A DNA stretch of 64,000 bases from contig JAZAYU010000081.1 in assembly GCA_038501625.1 (NCBI GenBank), forward strand, positions 2,852,001 through 2,916,000, written 5' to 3'. Shown in pieces: positions 40,101 through 55,100 of this stretch; positions within the stretch are counted from its first letter, which is position 1, and each line of letters begins with the position of its first letter. The notes beneath the pieces are model-generated. The model did no database searches and had not been told where the DNA came from. It worked only from the letters and a program-made list of their open reading frames with translations. This DNA is from Corbicula japonica (taxonomy: Eukaryota; Mollusca; Bivalvia; Venerida; Cyrenidae). The translations under genes and the position numbers were made by a program.

Positions 40101-43100
40101 TTTCATATCACAATACAAGACTTATTTTTTGTAGTGCTTTCACTTTCCACAATTTTTGTCCACTTAAATAACCAGTCTTTAATGTACAACTCATAGTGTC
40201 AGCCTGTAACCTATTAAAAGATATGTAACTTTTTTTATTGGGCTACTTGCTTTTTTGTTGTTGTTTTTTTTTCAGTGTGAATATATTAAGGATATCAGTG
40301 TAGAGTGTTTGCTTTGCTTCATTGTGGTAGCTACTGTAAATGTTTCTTGGCTTACCAGTCTGTAATCCAGATCTCTTACCAAAAGAATACAAGCCTCTGC
40401 AAACTTTGCTTTCAGAAAATATTTTCAAAAGCTCACTTGAAAAATATATTTATGACTTCAAAATTCAAAATTCTTGTGCTCAGAAACTTTTCATCATTTT
40501 CTACATTGGCGGCCTCTTGGTCAGAAATAACGTAGTGAATCGAAAAGCAAATAGTGTAGATCCTGATCAGACAGCACGGATGTGCATGCTAATCTGGATC
40601 TAAACTGTTTGCTCATACAATGAAAGCTGTATCTTTGGATTGTAGGGTTAAATGCATTAAATTTTTGTGGCCTTCAATTAATTTAAAAAAGTATACAGTC
40701 AAACCTGTATTAATTAGCCACCGAAAGGAGTGACAAAAGGTGGCGCTTAACACAAGTGGCTGTTAAAGAATGGTAAAATTTAGAACAAAATGTCAGTTTA
40801 GGGCATATTCAAACTGGCTGTTTAAGACAGGTGGTTGCTGAATGTAGGTGGCTGCTAAGGCAGGTTCAACTGTATTTTGGATCAGCAACCTCTGGATCAG
40901 GGGCCCATGCCAAACACCATGGTTACTTCACAGACTGTTGTATATGACTATCAAGTGGTCATGCAACTGTTAAGCTTTTCTGAACACAAAAAATGTAACT
41001 GTCACATTTGTCTCAAGGATAGATTTGGACTGTCTGTTGAACTTGTTTATTCACTTTGCTTTTGTGCCATTAAATTTCTGCTTAGTAACTCTGTGAACAT
41101 TAATAGACTGATTCTGTTCTAAAGAAAGGTGAATCTACTGCACAGTGTTACAAGGTTAACCTTTTACTCAATATACACGGGTTTTATGGCATGTGATCCA
41201 AATCAGTTGGCACATATTTGCCATCCAGTCAGGATCTACACTGTTTTCTTTTTGGTCAGAGATAACCTAACAAATCAAAAGGCGAACATTGTAGATCCTA
41301 ATCAGATGACATGGATGATACTGATCTACAATGTTAGTCCATGGTTGACAGACATATTTCATGAAGTTAACTTCATGAATACAGCTTTTGACACATGGGC
41401 AACAGTCTTAAAAATTCATTCAATATTTTATGTCTAACGAAGAAGTAAATTATTGTGTTGATTCACATCAGACTGCATGGATGTGCAAGCTGATCTAGAT
41501 CGACACAGGGCACACATGGAATATAACCCGTTCACAAGTAGTAAAGAGTTAAGCATTAGAATACTCATAATCTGTTGTTTTTTTGGCTTCAGCAAGGTTA
41601 AGAAATTGGTAGAGGCTTAAAAATCTTTAAATGGAGATTTGGAATACACATTATAAACATGTATGTTTTAACATTGTAGCTGTTCAGTTTTGTCGAAATA
41701 TGAAAAGCAATTGTGTTTTGTTGTCTGTTTTATAATTTTCACACAAAAAGTTGCAATGTGATTTTTTTTATTCATTTAAGAATTTTTTAATTTTAGTGAT
41801 TTAACCATGAAATTTCCACACATGATGTTTTGATTTTTAAATTAACAGAAACTTCATAAATAATTGATTCATTTTAATGAAATTATATTTTTAACTGTAC
41901 TCTCATGGTCAGTTTATGTTTTTTGTTAAGTTTTAGAGAAGACAAAAAAGTAATATGAAAATCATCTTAACCCAAATATACCTCCTTAAACTTGAAGAAT
42001 AGTTTGCAGAAAACGATGTAAAACAAATCGATTTTATCATCTGTGAAAGTCTGTAAATGTTCGTATTCTTAAAGGTGTTGATTGGAAGTCGCTCACCATG
42101 CCAGCTTCGTTGCCCATCACAACAGACTATTTTCCAGACACCATCAGTTTACAGAACGACTATGTTGTGTCTGACTATAGCTTACTTCCGGATGATGTGA
42201 ACAGCGACTACTACATGAAGTAAGTATTCGTAACAAACTGACCACTAAATAAAGTTAACTGCAGGGAATGGCTGATATGTAGACTTGAGAGAAATACATG
42301 GGCTGAAGGTTATAAAACTGAGATTGGAAACCAGTCTCAAATCTCAAGCATCTGATCGGCTGAAGTGGCAACTGGTCGCCATTTCAGCCAATCAGCTGCT
42401 TGAGATTTGAGACTGCTTTCTATGCTCAGTTTTATAACCTTGGGCAATTTAGTTTCACAAGTCCCCATTTTCTCCCTTCGCTTTCTTAATTGCAGGATAT
42501 TGCTGAAAGGATGACTTATAAGAGAAAGTCTTCCATATGTTCTTAACTACTCCCACTGCTGAGTGAATGGTAGGAAATTTAAAATTAAAATTTCTTCTAT
42601 CTCTCCTACTGCTAAGATAATGGCAGGAAAAGCCTTGCATAGGGACTTTAGAGAAATAGCCTCCTAAATTTCTTAAATTTCTCCCACTGCTGAGTTAATG
42701 GGAGGGAGTAGCTTGACTAGAGACTTAGGAGAAATATTCTCCCAAATATCATTAGCCTCTCCCTCTGCTAAGTTAATTGAATGGAAATGCTTGGATATAG
42801 ATGTTGGAGAAATATATTTCCCAAATGTCCTCACCTTTTCCATTTGCTGCATTAATTGCAGGAAATGGTTTGTATAGGAACTTGGGAGAAATAGTCTTCC
42901 AAATGTACTTAACATTTTCATCAGAAGCTTTTCAGTTCGTGTTTCGTTAAGAAAACTGAAAACCCAGAAAATCTCTCTGAAGTTGTTTAACCCTTTCCTC
43001 CACATATACACATTTTTACGCATATGGGACTAGTGTAGATCCAGATCAGCTGGCACATTCATGCCATCTGATCAGGATCTGCACTGGTTGCATTTTGGTC

Positions 43101-46100
43101 AGAAATAGCCTAACATTTCTTAAAGCGAACAATGCAGATCCTGATAAGATGGCACTGATGTGCCTTGCAATTAATGTGTGTCTACGGAGGAAAGGGAGAA
43201 CCTTTTGCTGTTCTGACAACCATAATCTGTTCCTAAATGGTCATTTGGTTTCCAGATGGATTTGTGTTTATTTTCAGTCCCCCTTTGACAGATGATGAGA
43301 AGTACTACAGAAAGCAGCCCCTGTCAACAAAGGAGGTGTTTAATGAACTCATCTCACAGAGGCTTGCTCAGGTATCGGTCTCATTTATTTTGGATTATAC
43401 AAGAACACTTGTTTCTCTTTGCTGGGATCAGTGTTCTGTCGCTAGGTAGGTTTAATAAACATACACAAACTGCCATTTTGATTCTTTGTAATCATTCTTC
43501 AAAAGTACAAGGACTAACATAAGAGTATCTGTTGAGTTGTTATTTATGAGTGCTCACATTCTTTAGATGACTTCATTTTTTGTCCAAAACATGAGATTTT
43601 AAACTTAGTACACTTGTTTTAGAAACAATACAATACTACCAATTAGTAATAACATGAAAAATTGAACTAAAATTTACCTTTAGATGTTTTGTACATACCA
43701 ACTCAGGTCTTCTATCCAATACAAGAGATAAAGTAATGATTCATAGTTCTAAATCCTTAAATCTTTGGATAAAAATAGACTATTGAATCTAAAATAACAA
43801 GTGTATATCCTGGTCACCACACATATGTACAGGGTGATCTGGATTTAAACTGGTTGTATTGTGGGATATAAACTGTGTCCATGGAGTTAATTGTTAAGTA
43901 TTGTTTTGCAAGGGTTTCCAAATGATATACATGGTGAGGTCACCCAGTAACCCGCAGACCAGCCACAGTCACAGCAGTCAGAAATATGTGCTTGGTTCAA
44001 GTCCCCAGGTGTCCCACATGTCCGGATTGATGCGGTCCAGACCAAGTGAAGAGCAGACAGTAAGTTGATAACAGAAACAATAACTTCAAGTGTCACAAAT
44101 AATCTAGCTTACAATGGATTGCCATAGAAACAGTTTGTTGTCATATCAATTTTCAATCAAAATTAGCACTTTTTACATTTGTTTTTAATAGATTTGCTCT
44201 ATAAATGTACAGTTAACTAAAACTTACATGTACAGTAAAGTTAAACACAGTATGGTAAGTCAGAATGTTTATGAACATAATACATCACTATGATCTTTAC
44301 TAACTTCTAATTGTTACAATAAAGCCGACAACTAACATTGAGCCAAAACTTTCCCCTTTTACGCGTAAATTAGGAACAAATGTTCATTTGCGACATATTT
44401 TCTCACACAAATATGCCACATGCAGGCTCATAATGAGAAAAAATAAAAAAAGAAGTCCCTCTCTGTATTCCACCCCCACCTCTCAATTTAAAAATAAGCA
44501 AAATGTGCCTATTTCAGTATTCAGTCAGATCAAATGATCCAATCAAGACTTATTACAGTTGTTTACCTATCTGCTCGTGCAGAAAATCTCCACTTTGGTC
44601 CCCAGACTGACAGCAAATACAATTTAAAAAAATTCTATTTTAAATATGGCGCCTTGTGAAGATGGTCCATATACTTTCACTTTCATATTTAGGTTAAACA
44701 CTACTAATTCAATTTCCATAGACTTCCATTATAACCTTTCATCAATTTCTGAATTTACTATTGGGTCAAGCCCTTAAAATCATACAATTCTCAAGAGAAC
44801 CAACCTAGACACACCATAAAATACCACTTCCACCATAGCATGACCAATAAACTTTTTCGGCATTTTAGCCAGAAGTGTATCACCCCAGTCTCTGCGGAAC
44901 TTTTGTTTACATTCTGTCAAAAATGATAGCTATTTTTAAAGTTGAATTTCACTTTTTTTTCATTATCAATTTCATATTTTTTGTGTTCAAATTACTACAA
45001 AATCATTATATTTTCTCAAAATAATTTTCTTTTCAAAATATTTATTTTCATTTTCTACCAATCAGGCTTGACTTCCTGTAACTAGTCCGCAAATTACCAC
45101 AAAATTATTTAGAGGCCTGATCACCAATATTTAGTGGTGTACCCTGCACAAAATTATTTAGAGGCCTGATCACCAATATTTAGTGGTGTATAACCTATAA
45201 CATGCATGTTTGACTTTTTGTTTTGACTATTTTCTATATTATCCAAATAAACAAACTATTCTGAACACAAAAATACCTTTGTTGTCTGTCATTCTCCCCA
45301 ATTCAGCCCAAAGGCTTAATTCTTATACAAGCACTCACTGCTCATTTCCATGCAATTAAAGTACTATAGATTTTAATAGTGAAAAATGGTACCTAAAAAT
45401 TCACAAAAATTTTAGTTTTCCCACAGATGTCTTAAAACTTGCACACATAACAGGCTGTCAAGCGGTCATACTTTTTCCTACTTTTTCCTAGTTTTTCCTA
45501 CTTTTTAGTCTTGTTCCTACTTTTTCCTACTATTTTATAAAAACCTCCTATTATTCCTACTTTATTATCAGTTGGACAAAATAAAAAATATATATATCTT
45601 TTAAAAGGAGTTTATTAAAATATTTTTAGTGTTTAGTAATGTAAATGTCATTTCTGTATTCATATTGGTAAGTGTAAAAAGTTCTATGAATTCCTTCTGT
45701 CAACATAACTTTTGGTCTAACAGGCCTGACAATGTCATTTGTCTAAGTCAAAAATAGAAATAAAGGGGTTCATTACAACACTTGTGGGTAAAAATAGATA
45801 ACAGTGGGTAAAAATAGATAACAGTAAATTTCATTAATGCAAAGCTGAAAACACTTTAAATGCAAGTTTTTAAAACTGATAATTTAACCGTTAAATTGTA
45901 ATAAAGTATTTTTTCAAACAGGAAATTACCTTTATTACACCGCAGAAACAGTCATACCTTTATACACCCTAGAAAAGGTCTGACTGTCATTCTCATGTTA
46001 TCGAAAATGGCCAAAATGTTTAGAGTATTTAGAGGAATGTTTGATCCATCTAGCAATCCTCCTAGCATAACCTTTAAAACCTTTATAGAACTGTAATTTC

Positions 46101-49100
46101 AGAGCAAACTTAAAACTTTTTAAATCTTCTCAGGGCTTTTTTTTCTTCTTTTGTAGAGACAGTCTACAGGCGCCTTCCCCTCAGAAAATTTCTTTAAAAT
46201 CTTGCAGTTTTCCACAAAAGTAACTTTACATAAGGTATTTTATCCCCCTTACAGAAGAAGTAATGCTATTTTCGCCCAAAATGTAGGGCATGGGCCCCAT
46301 CCATCGGCATTTTAAAAAACACCTGCTTCTGAAAAACCTATAAAAAGTCCAAAAAGCCTGTAGTTTTCACTGAAAATCTATAGACTCCTTGCCTTGCCAC
46401 TGTAATAGTTGTACTACTGTATTTCTTACCCTTCCATCTTTTTGAACTTTTCAGAATGCTGTTGTGTTCACTAGACCACATACATGTAGATGTTTGCAGT
46501 AGTGTTTTCCAGACCATGGGTGTTCCATGTATTCAGCATTTATAATGTAATTCAGCATTTGTCAAAATGCCCAATCATTTATTGCAATTGAGTATTGCTT
46601 GCTTTATAAATTTCTGAATTTTTGTAGTGGCTGTAACAAATGCTGAGTTGTTAAATAATTAAAACAAATCAGGTCTGGTCGATGTTTACACTATGGCAAC
46701 AGTGGGCAAGGTCTGATGAAGATAAGCATTTTGAGCAAAGTTGAGATATAAAACCTGCCTATTTCAGATATGGTTTTAGAGTAGGTTTCCATATTTATAC
46801 CTTGTTCAGACCTCTAAGCAGGCCTGAAAAAATTAGACTGTCCTGGGGAAACTGATGCCACAAATGCTAAAACAACATTTGTAAAACAAAGGGCCATAAC
46901 TGTGGTTAAACTGGTCGCAGGAAAAAACATTTTCTTTACGATCATCTTCACATCCTGCTCAATCAATCTTTGCAAGTTTGAAAGAATTCTGCCTGAAGGT
47001 TAATGAGGTGTTAATGCCACAAGACTGGGAGACAAGTGCAACTCTCTATGAAACCCACCTAGGGGGCATTACGAGTGCAACTCTATATGCCTCACACTTC
47101 GTGGGGGCATACAAAAGGGTCCAGTCTATGGAAAAAGGCCTTTTTCAAATTAACAAATAAATAAAGGATACATTTGTTGGAATTGTCATTGGAAAGCATA
47201 ACATATATCAGTATATAAGTGTAGGGGAAGGGTCCCATGCCCTATAATTTTGGGAAAAAAAGGTAATTTCTTGAAACACTTAAAAATCGATAATTTTCTG
47301 CAATAAAACTTCATTTGCTTTACTTTTTGAACACCTCTCATAGTAGCAGGAAGACTAAACCTATGGTATTGCTGTAGTGCTATTTGTATTCACCAAGATG
47401 TTCCCACACTGACTCCAAATAGACATCTCTCTAAGTTACCAAGTCAGGCCGACTTGTGTGTTGGGGGCTCAGAAAGAGTGAAGTTCGACTCTGGAGAGAC
47501 TGTTCTAAATTCCTACTTTTGAGGAAAAAGTTCCTACTTTTTCCTACTTTTCTCCTACTTTTTTGTCAAAATGGTTCCTATTTTTTTCCTACTTTTTGAA
47601 GAAAGATCACTTGACAGCCTGACATAAGATCTTAACATGTGTATCACAAGTTGCACTATTATTTTTTGGCTTGGCCTTATTTTTCTTTTTTAAACAGCAA
47701 TTTGTTTTTCCCCACCCCCTACAAAAACATTGAAAATGTAACATTTATCACCATTTTTGAGCTATTGTAAGACTGCCTTTTATGAATATGAAACTGAATA
47801 TAACTTCAAAACCTCAATAAATCAAATTTATATATGATTAAAAGCTATAAATGTGTGCTTCTGCAACTATGACTAAAAGCCATGCCTTAAATAGGAGGCT
47901 ATACCAAATAGAGGCCAAAATGGAGCTACTAGGCAAATTTAGAACCATAATGTGACTGACTTATGACACCAAATTACAAAAAAAAGCTGATAATTTTGCA
48001 TGGAATATGTACAAATAGTAAAAATATGCAAAAATTCCTATGGCAGATACATCCATTTGCCTATGGTTACATCTGAGTATGGAAAATTGCGCATTATTGA
48101 GCTTTATTTGAGAAGTGCTGGTCTCCAACCCCTCAACTCTATCCATTATTGCTTTAAATCCTTTCTAAATGACAAATATGTCTAGAAATACCACAAAAAT
48201 GCTTAAATATCTGGTGATTTTTGGTGTCAGACAGTCAGTAGGACTCTGGAAGTTGTCTGAATATCCATTACTCACAATTCTCAATCAAAGGGAGATAACT
48301 CCTTTACCCACAATTGCTATATTTTACATATTATCTGTAAAATTTACAACTTTTTGATAAATTATACATCAGATTTTGTTTAAATGATGATTTATTACAA
48401 CAATGACCAAATATGAGACTTGTTTAGACACTTTTAGGCATACAGACTCACATTTTAGTCAACATTTGTGTCATTCATAAATCTAAAACAGAGCTGTGGG
48501 TTCCGCAAGGCCCCTAAGTTAACTCAAAAACAGCAATTCACTGATTTAAATGCATTTTGATACACACTTAAGGAATATTTTTTCAAATAAAGCTGACTAT
48601 TATGGCTAAAGTGAAGTTAGCTACTTACAAATTTGCATCTTATAAGGTCATATTGGCCAAAATTCCCTTCATCTAAAGATCAGCCACATTTAATAACAAG
48701 CCAGACTGTGAGTATTTTACAAAATTAGCCAACATTTGCTTTCTTTCCTTAAAAGCCCATTAAATATGTACTATTCTGGATACTTGGTTAAAATTTTAAT
48801 AAATTAAAGATATTGATTAAGTTGGGTAACAAGCCAGATTGCTACTGTCACTGGAAATAAAGTCCCATAATTACCAACCCTTAATCAACTTACCATTGTC
48901 TGTTTGTTGATAGCAGAAAAATACCTAATGAATCTAAAGCAAACAGTTTAAATCCTGATCATACAGCAGCATGGATATGCAGACTGACCTGGATTTAACT
49001 GTTAGCCCACAAGAAGAAGCCATGACTATGTGAGAAAGGGTTACTGTAATTTTCTGTTGTTGTTTTCAGGAAGAAGTTTACCTGAGTATTGGTCGTATCT

Positions 49101-52100
49101 TTCACAGATTGTCACTGGCTGGACAAACCATCACTGTCACTCGATACAGACCGAGGTTAGTGATTGCTGCTGTCATGGATATTTTATTGTATTCTTAACA
49201 ATTTTTAAAATGATATAAGAATTAAGCTGTCAGTAGAAATTTTCATCAGTAAATGGGCAGGGATGGGATGTGGTAAGTGGTGCGGGGTTAATAAAGATAT
49301 TCCACACAACATCCTTGTCTGGTGCTTACCAAAGCGTGTGCTGCTTGAAGTGTCTGAAGTGTCTGTTTCTATTGTATATAAGAGAGTGGTAACAATAGCC
49401 TAAACTAAACTAAAATAGTTCCTATTTTTATGCTCTCCGAAGAAATTTGGGGGAGCATATAGTCGCCGGGTTGTCCGTCTGTACATATGTCCTGCATTCA
49501 TGTCTGCAATTATGTCCGGCCAATAATTTTGTTATTTGAAGTCTGATTTTAAAATTATTTCACAGAAGTGACCACCATATTGAGACAATGTGTTGCGTGC
49601 AAAATTTGGGTTGCTACCTTTAGTCAAGATCACAGCATGATCTTGTAGCAACATCGTGTCCTGCCTATAACTTTGTTATATGAAGTCAGATTTTAAAATT
49701 ATTTCACAGAAATGATCACCACATGGAGACGATGTATTGCACGCAACATTTGGGTTGCTACGTTGAAGGTCAAGGTCAAAGTATGACCTTGAAGCGAAAT
49801 AGTGTCAGGCCCATAACTTTGTTAATACTAGTTGGATTTTAAAATTACACCACAGAACTGATCACCACATGGAGACGACATGTTGCGCGCAAATTTGGGT
49901 CGCTAACTTGAAGGTAGAAGTCACACCATGACCTTGTAGCGACATTGTGTCAGGCCCATAACTGGGTTATTTGAATTCAGACTTCTAAATTATTTCACAG
50001 AAATGATCACCATATTGAGACGATATGTTGCACACAACATATAGGTCATTACCTTGAAGGTCGAGGTCACAGCATGACCTATAAGCAAAATTGTGTCCAT
50101 AACTGTTATTTATATTTGCATTTTAAAATTGTCTGATTTTATAGCACTACACCATTTTCAAAATTCACCTCAATAGTTATACAACTAACCGTTTTTGTGA
50201 CAAAGTACCCATTCGGGGAGCATCACCCGTCTTCGACGGTCTCTTATTACAACTGTTACATTACTTTTACTGCAAAATGCATAATAAGTTATGTAGTCTG
50301 CTCAACTTGATGATGTCATATGAAGAATTGAAGTCATATGAAGAATTGAAGTCAACTGGTCGAATAACAACAATTTCAGGCATCCCAACCCACAGATGTG
50401 CTACAGCTACAGATATCGGTTCCAGGCTCCTGACTCGTTCCATTACGAAGTATCATGGAGTGAGTTCCGCAATGAGAAACTCGAAAATTACAACTGGAAT
50501 TACCTGGACCAGTACATCTGTACTAGAGGAGAGGGGGACTTTGGACTTATGGAGGTTTGGTCAACTATTTTAACTATTTTGAATGTTCAGTGCAATTTTA
50601 AGAGAGATAAATTGCAATGTTTACAATTGGTACCAGAAATACTCTGACAGGGGCTGTAAAAACCCCAAAATTGAGAAAGCAAGTTGATTGAAACTTATCT
50701 GTGGATTAAATTTTACATTATGATATTATTTATGACATGTATTAGTTATATCAGACTAAATAGGAACACTTATTATAGAAATCTGTTTAAGTTGAAACCC
50801 TGTATGCTGTTTTATGCCAAAAATATAAGTTTTCATGATTTTCTCTTAAATCTTCATTTATTATTGTTTAATGACTCCAATTCATTGAAAAACACTTTGC
50901 TATTGTAATAACGACTATGTTTTAAGTGCATTTGCACTCATATTCTGCAAAAACCACAAACCCCACCCATTAGGCATCCCACTCATTAGGCATCCCACCC
51001 ATACAGTGACATCCAGACAGGCCTTGAACTTTATCGAAGTTAAATAAAATGAATGTTCAGCCTTATGAGCTACCCAGGGCTATCCAGGGAGTTAAGGGCA
51101 TCAAACATCCAAGTATTCATTTTCTAACGTTGAGACCCAAATTTTAGCTTGAAAAAAATAAATGCTGTATTGCTGATTTCTGTTTACAGTCTCTCAAGTT
51201 CTGGAGAAGCAGATTTTACCTTTTGCCTTGTAACAATTTAGCCACCAAGAAAATCATAGAAGGACATCCCAGGTTTGTCAATTTTATATTTTGATTGCAT
51301 CAGGGCCCAAGATCATAAAACTGAGTTTGGAGACCAGTCTCAAATCTCAATTTCAGCCAATCAGATGTTTGAGATTTGAGACTGGTCTCCAGTTTTAGTT
51401 GTATAATCATGGGCACTGTTTGTTTACACTAAATTTCTGCAATTTATTGCTACCTTAGCTGTTTCACTGAGGTAGTGGTGGGATTCAGTGAAATTACTGT
51501 ATAGCGCTTAATATTGGCGGTGTCAAATTTTGGCGTATTTTTAAGTGTTTTATATTGGCGGGGTCATATATTGGCCCTAACAAACTAGACTGCCAAAATA
51601 AAACCCTTGATGAGAAATGGCGGAAATTTAACAATGGAAGAGAAAGTTAAACGTCGGAGTTATTCTATTGTTAAATTTAAAGTGTGAAAACATTATCACA
51701 GCTACCTAATACAGTACTTGATTGCTTTGTTTGATATTCCAATTATGTTCCTTTTCTTGACGCATTATAAGTTTACCTACTTGTTCAAAGAATATACATA
51801 ATTTAGAAACATGCAACAATCTTTCTTCATCAGATACCTTCCAGATATTAAATTGGCGGTGTTTTAAATTGACGAGGATTTTTATTGGTGGTGTTTAATA
51901 TTGGCGCATCTTACCCTGACCGCCAATATAGCCAAAATTAAACCCCCGCCAATATTAGTACTTATACAGTATATAGATGCCAGGTCAAGCAAGATAGAAA
52001 TCAATATACTTTATGTTTTATTTGACTGGCAGTTATTTATATTTGTAGGCATGACATTTGTGGCTACTGTTTAACTTAATAAATCACATTTAAGTCCCAT

Positions 52101-55100
52101 CTATATATCATGAGACAGGGTTCTATTTTCATGGAGTGAGTGACTCAGGAAATCGAAGAAAATTTGAACCCCATGAAAACAAATGATTTTATGGTACACA
52201 TTCAGACTTTAATAGCTGACTGATTTTTTTACCCTATTTGAGAGCTTGTTTCTCTGATGTCATGTTACAGGTGTGATATATACGAGGAGAGAAGTCCAGC
52301 TGAACTGAAACAGCTCGTCACTGGATTTACACGCTATCTAGAAACACTGAACAAAATGAAGAGAACCGCAGTGACTCGCCAGATGTCATGTCAGGTATCA
52401 GGTTTTATCCATTATTACAATACATGAACAAATCAACCATTTTGTAAACAAACACAAGGATAACTTAATTGAACTCTTTACTCCATAGGATATGGCTGTA
52501 ATTCCATGGGCTGTCACTCTAGATCCAGATCAGCTGACACTGATTAGCATCAGCACTGTTCGCTTTTAGATTCATTAGGTTATTTCTGACCAAAAAGCGA
52601 CCAGTGCATATCAGACAGCATAGATGTCCTGGCTGATCTGGTTCTACACTGGTTCCACAAGCAAAAAACAACAACAAATGGAGTAAAGGGTTAAGGATTT
52701 ACTAAGATAACATCATATCCTGTTACATGAGGATCTTCCTTTACATGTTCTTGTCAACTTTCTGTATTTAAGTAACATAGACAATTTTCATTAAAACTGT
52801 TAAAGGACAAATATTAAGAAGAATCTTTGTGTTCTAAACTTATTTAAAAGTAGCCAATAAAGAATTACTAATGGATATAGGTCCCGGACGTCATGATGGC
52901 AATGGTAATCAGTATTTTTTTGTTTTTGTTTGTTTGATGTTGTGGATTATTTAAATATTCTTTTCACCTTCTTTTCTTATCCCTTTACTCCATTTATACA
53001 CATTTTATTGCATATATATGACCAGTGTAGATCCAGATCAGCTGGTACATCAATGAAGTCTGATCAGGATATGCACTGTTTGCTTGTTGGTCAGAAATAA
53101 CTTAATAAATCAAAAAGTGAACAGTGCAGATCCTGATCAGACAGCAAAGATCCGGATCTACACTGTTCACCCATGCCATAAAAGTGAACAGTGCAGATCC
53201 TGATCAGACAGCAAAGATCTGGATCTACACTGTTCACCCATTCCATAAAAGTAGTATCTATAGAGTGAAAGGTTAACAAAATATTCTGTTTTGTAACTGG
53301 AAGAGATTAAAAAAAAACATGTAAATAAAGACGTAAACCTCTAGATTACAGCTATGTTAGTAAGTAAAATTTAATTAGTGCATTTTCTATATAAGCTTGA
53401 AAGATTTTCTTCTAGCTACAAATAATAACAACATCATTTTGATAAAAACTTCATTACACGTTTGCAGTGACCTTTAGCAGCTGTGTCTTTCTGATATAAA
53501 ATGACAATAAATAACATTAACTTTTCATCAGCATTTTAGCTCAACATTTTAGTTTGACAATATCTACCATTCACTACACATCAGTGCTTTAAGACAGATG
53601 AGCCAACATCATAGCTCTCTTGGAGTCCGTCATTATTTTCTGTCATACATTTGGTTAAATTTTTTGTTTAAGTTGTTTCTCAGTAACTACTCAATGTAGA
53701 CCTATGATACTTATATTTTTAAATATAAGTGCCTGACATCATAGTAGCAACCATGAGCAAGTTCTATAACTCTTGAAAAAGATACGCCACTTTTTCACTT
53801 AGAATGTTTGTTAAGTTTTTTGTAATTGTTCACCTTTTTATTACAACCATACAGGAAAAATAACATTTGTCTTGGCCTTTGCAATTTAGAATTTTGGTTA
53901 GTTTTTTAAGTCCATTTTTCCCAATAAGTATTTAAAATAGAGCTTTTATACTTCACATGATTACTTTTTATCACAATAATCATAAACAAGTGTCGAGCAT
54001 GGGCTGACAGTGTTTTGCTGAAATAAATCATACTTTACCTTCCCAGCAATCTTATTTCTTTCTTGCTATAAGCAGAAGGTAGCAAAATTAGTTCACTTGT
54101 GAAGAGTACTGCAAATGCACAAAATACGTTTATGGTTGTGCAGTTTTATAGCTTTCAATAAAAACAGCATTTTCCTGAATTTTTTAATTTGTTGATTTCC
54201 TTTTTATTTGTGCCTGATCCTGTAATGGGTCAGGTACATATAATAATGGTCTTTTCCATCAATCACAACAGTTCTATTTATCGGAAGATATCTTAGCAAC
54301 CCAAATAAGAATTTCAAGCAAACTTGGCACAATTGTTAAACTTAATAAGTGGAGTGTTGGGTCAGGATCATGGCTCTATAACAAAGGTCAAGGTTACATG
54401 GTTTAATGGTCAAAATATGCCAAAAATCAAGTTTGCGTAGCATAACTTAGCAAATTTGTGAAAGCACTTTGACCATACTGCACAGAAATGGTAACCTTGA
54501 TGAGGTAGAGTGTCATATTTAAAAAACATGGCCATAAACTATAATGGAATGAAAGAAATCCATTTTTTAAATTAAATTATAAAACCTTCTAAATTTCTTA
54601 ATCTTTATATATAAATGGGAAAAGTGTTTCGTTCTTACAGTGCTAATTTGTTAAATCTACCCGAACGTTTTCGTCAACATTTAATTGACTTCATCAGGGG
54701 AATGTTAATTAAATGTTGACGAAAATGTTCGGGTAGATTTAACAAATTAGCACTGTAAGAACAAAACACTTTTCCCATATTCTATTATTAGATTATTTGT
54801 TCGGGGACATTTGCTATAAAATGCTGACTTACTAAAATCCCATTTAGCTACCAATCAGTATTTACTGGAGGTTTAATCAATAAGGATGACACATGCTACA
54901 CTGTTGGGATTTTGCAGTGCCACACATTGGGTTTTCGTCGTTTACATGGAGCCATGGATACACCTACTGGGATCATATATATTACCAGACAAAAATCATA
55001 GTCATGAAAATGAAAAACTTCCACTGAATCATTGTTGTTTCACCTTTTACAAAGTGGGATTATTTGTTACTGAAATGTACAGTTTTATTTTTTTTTAGTG

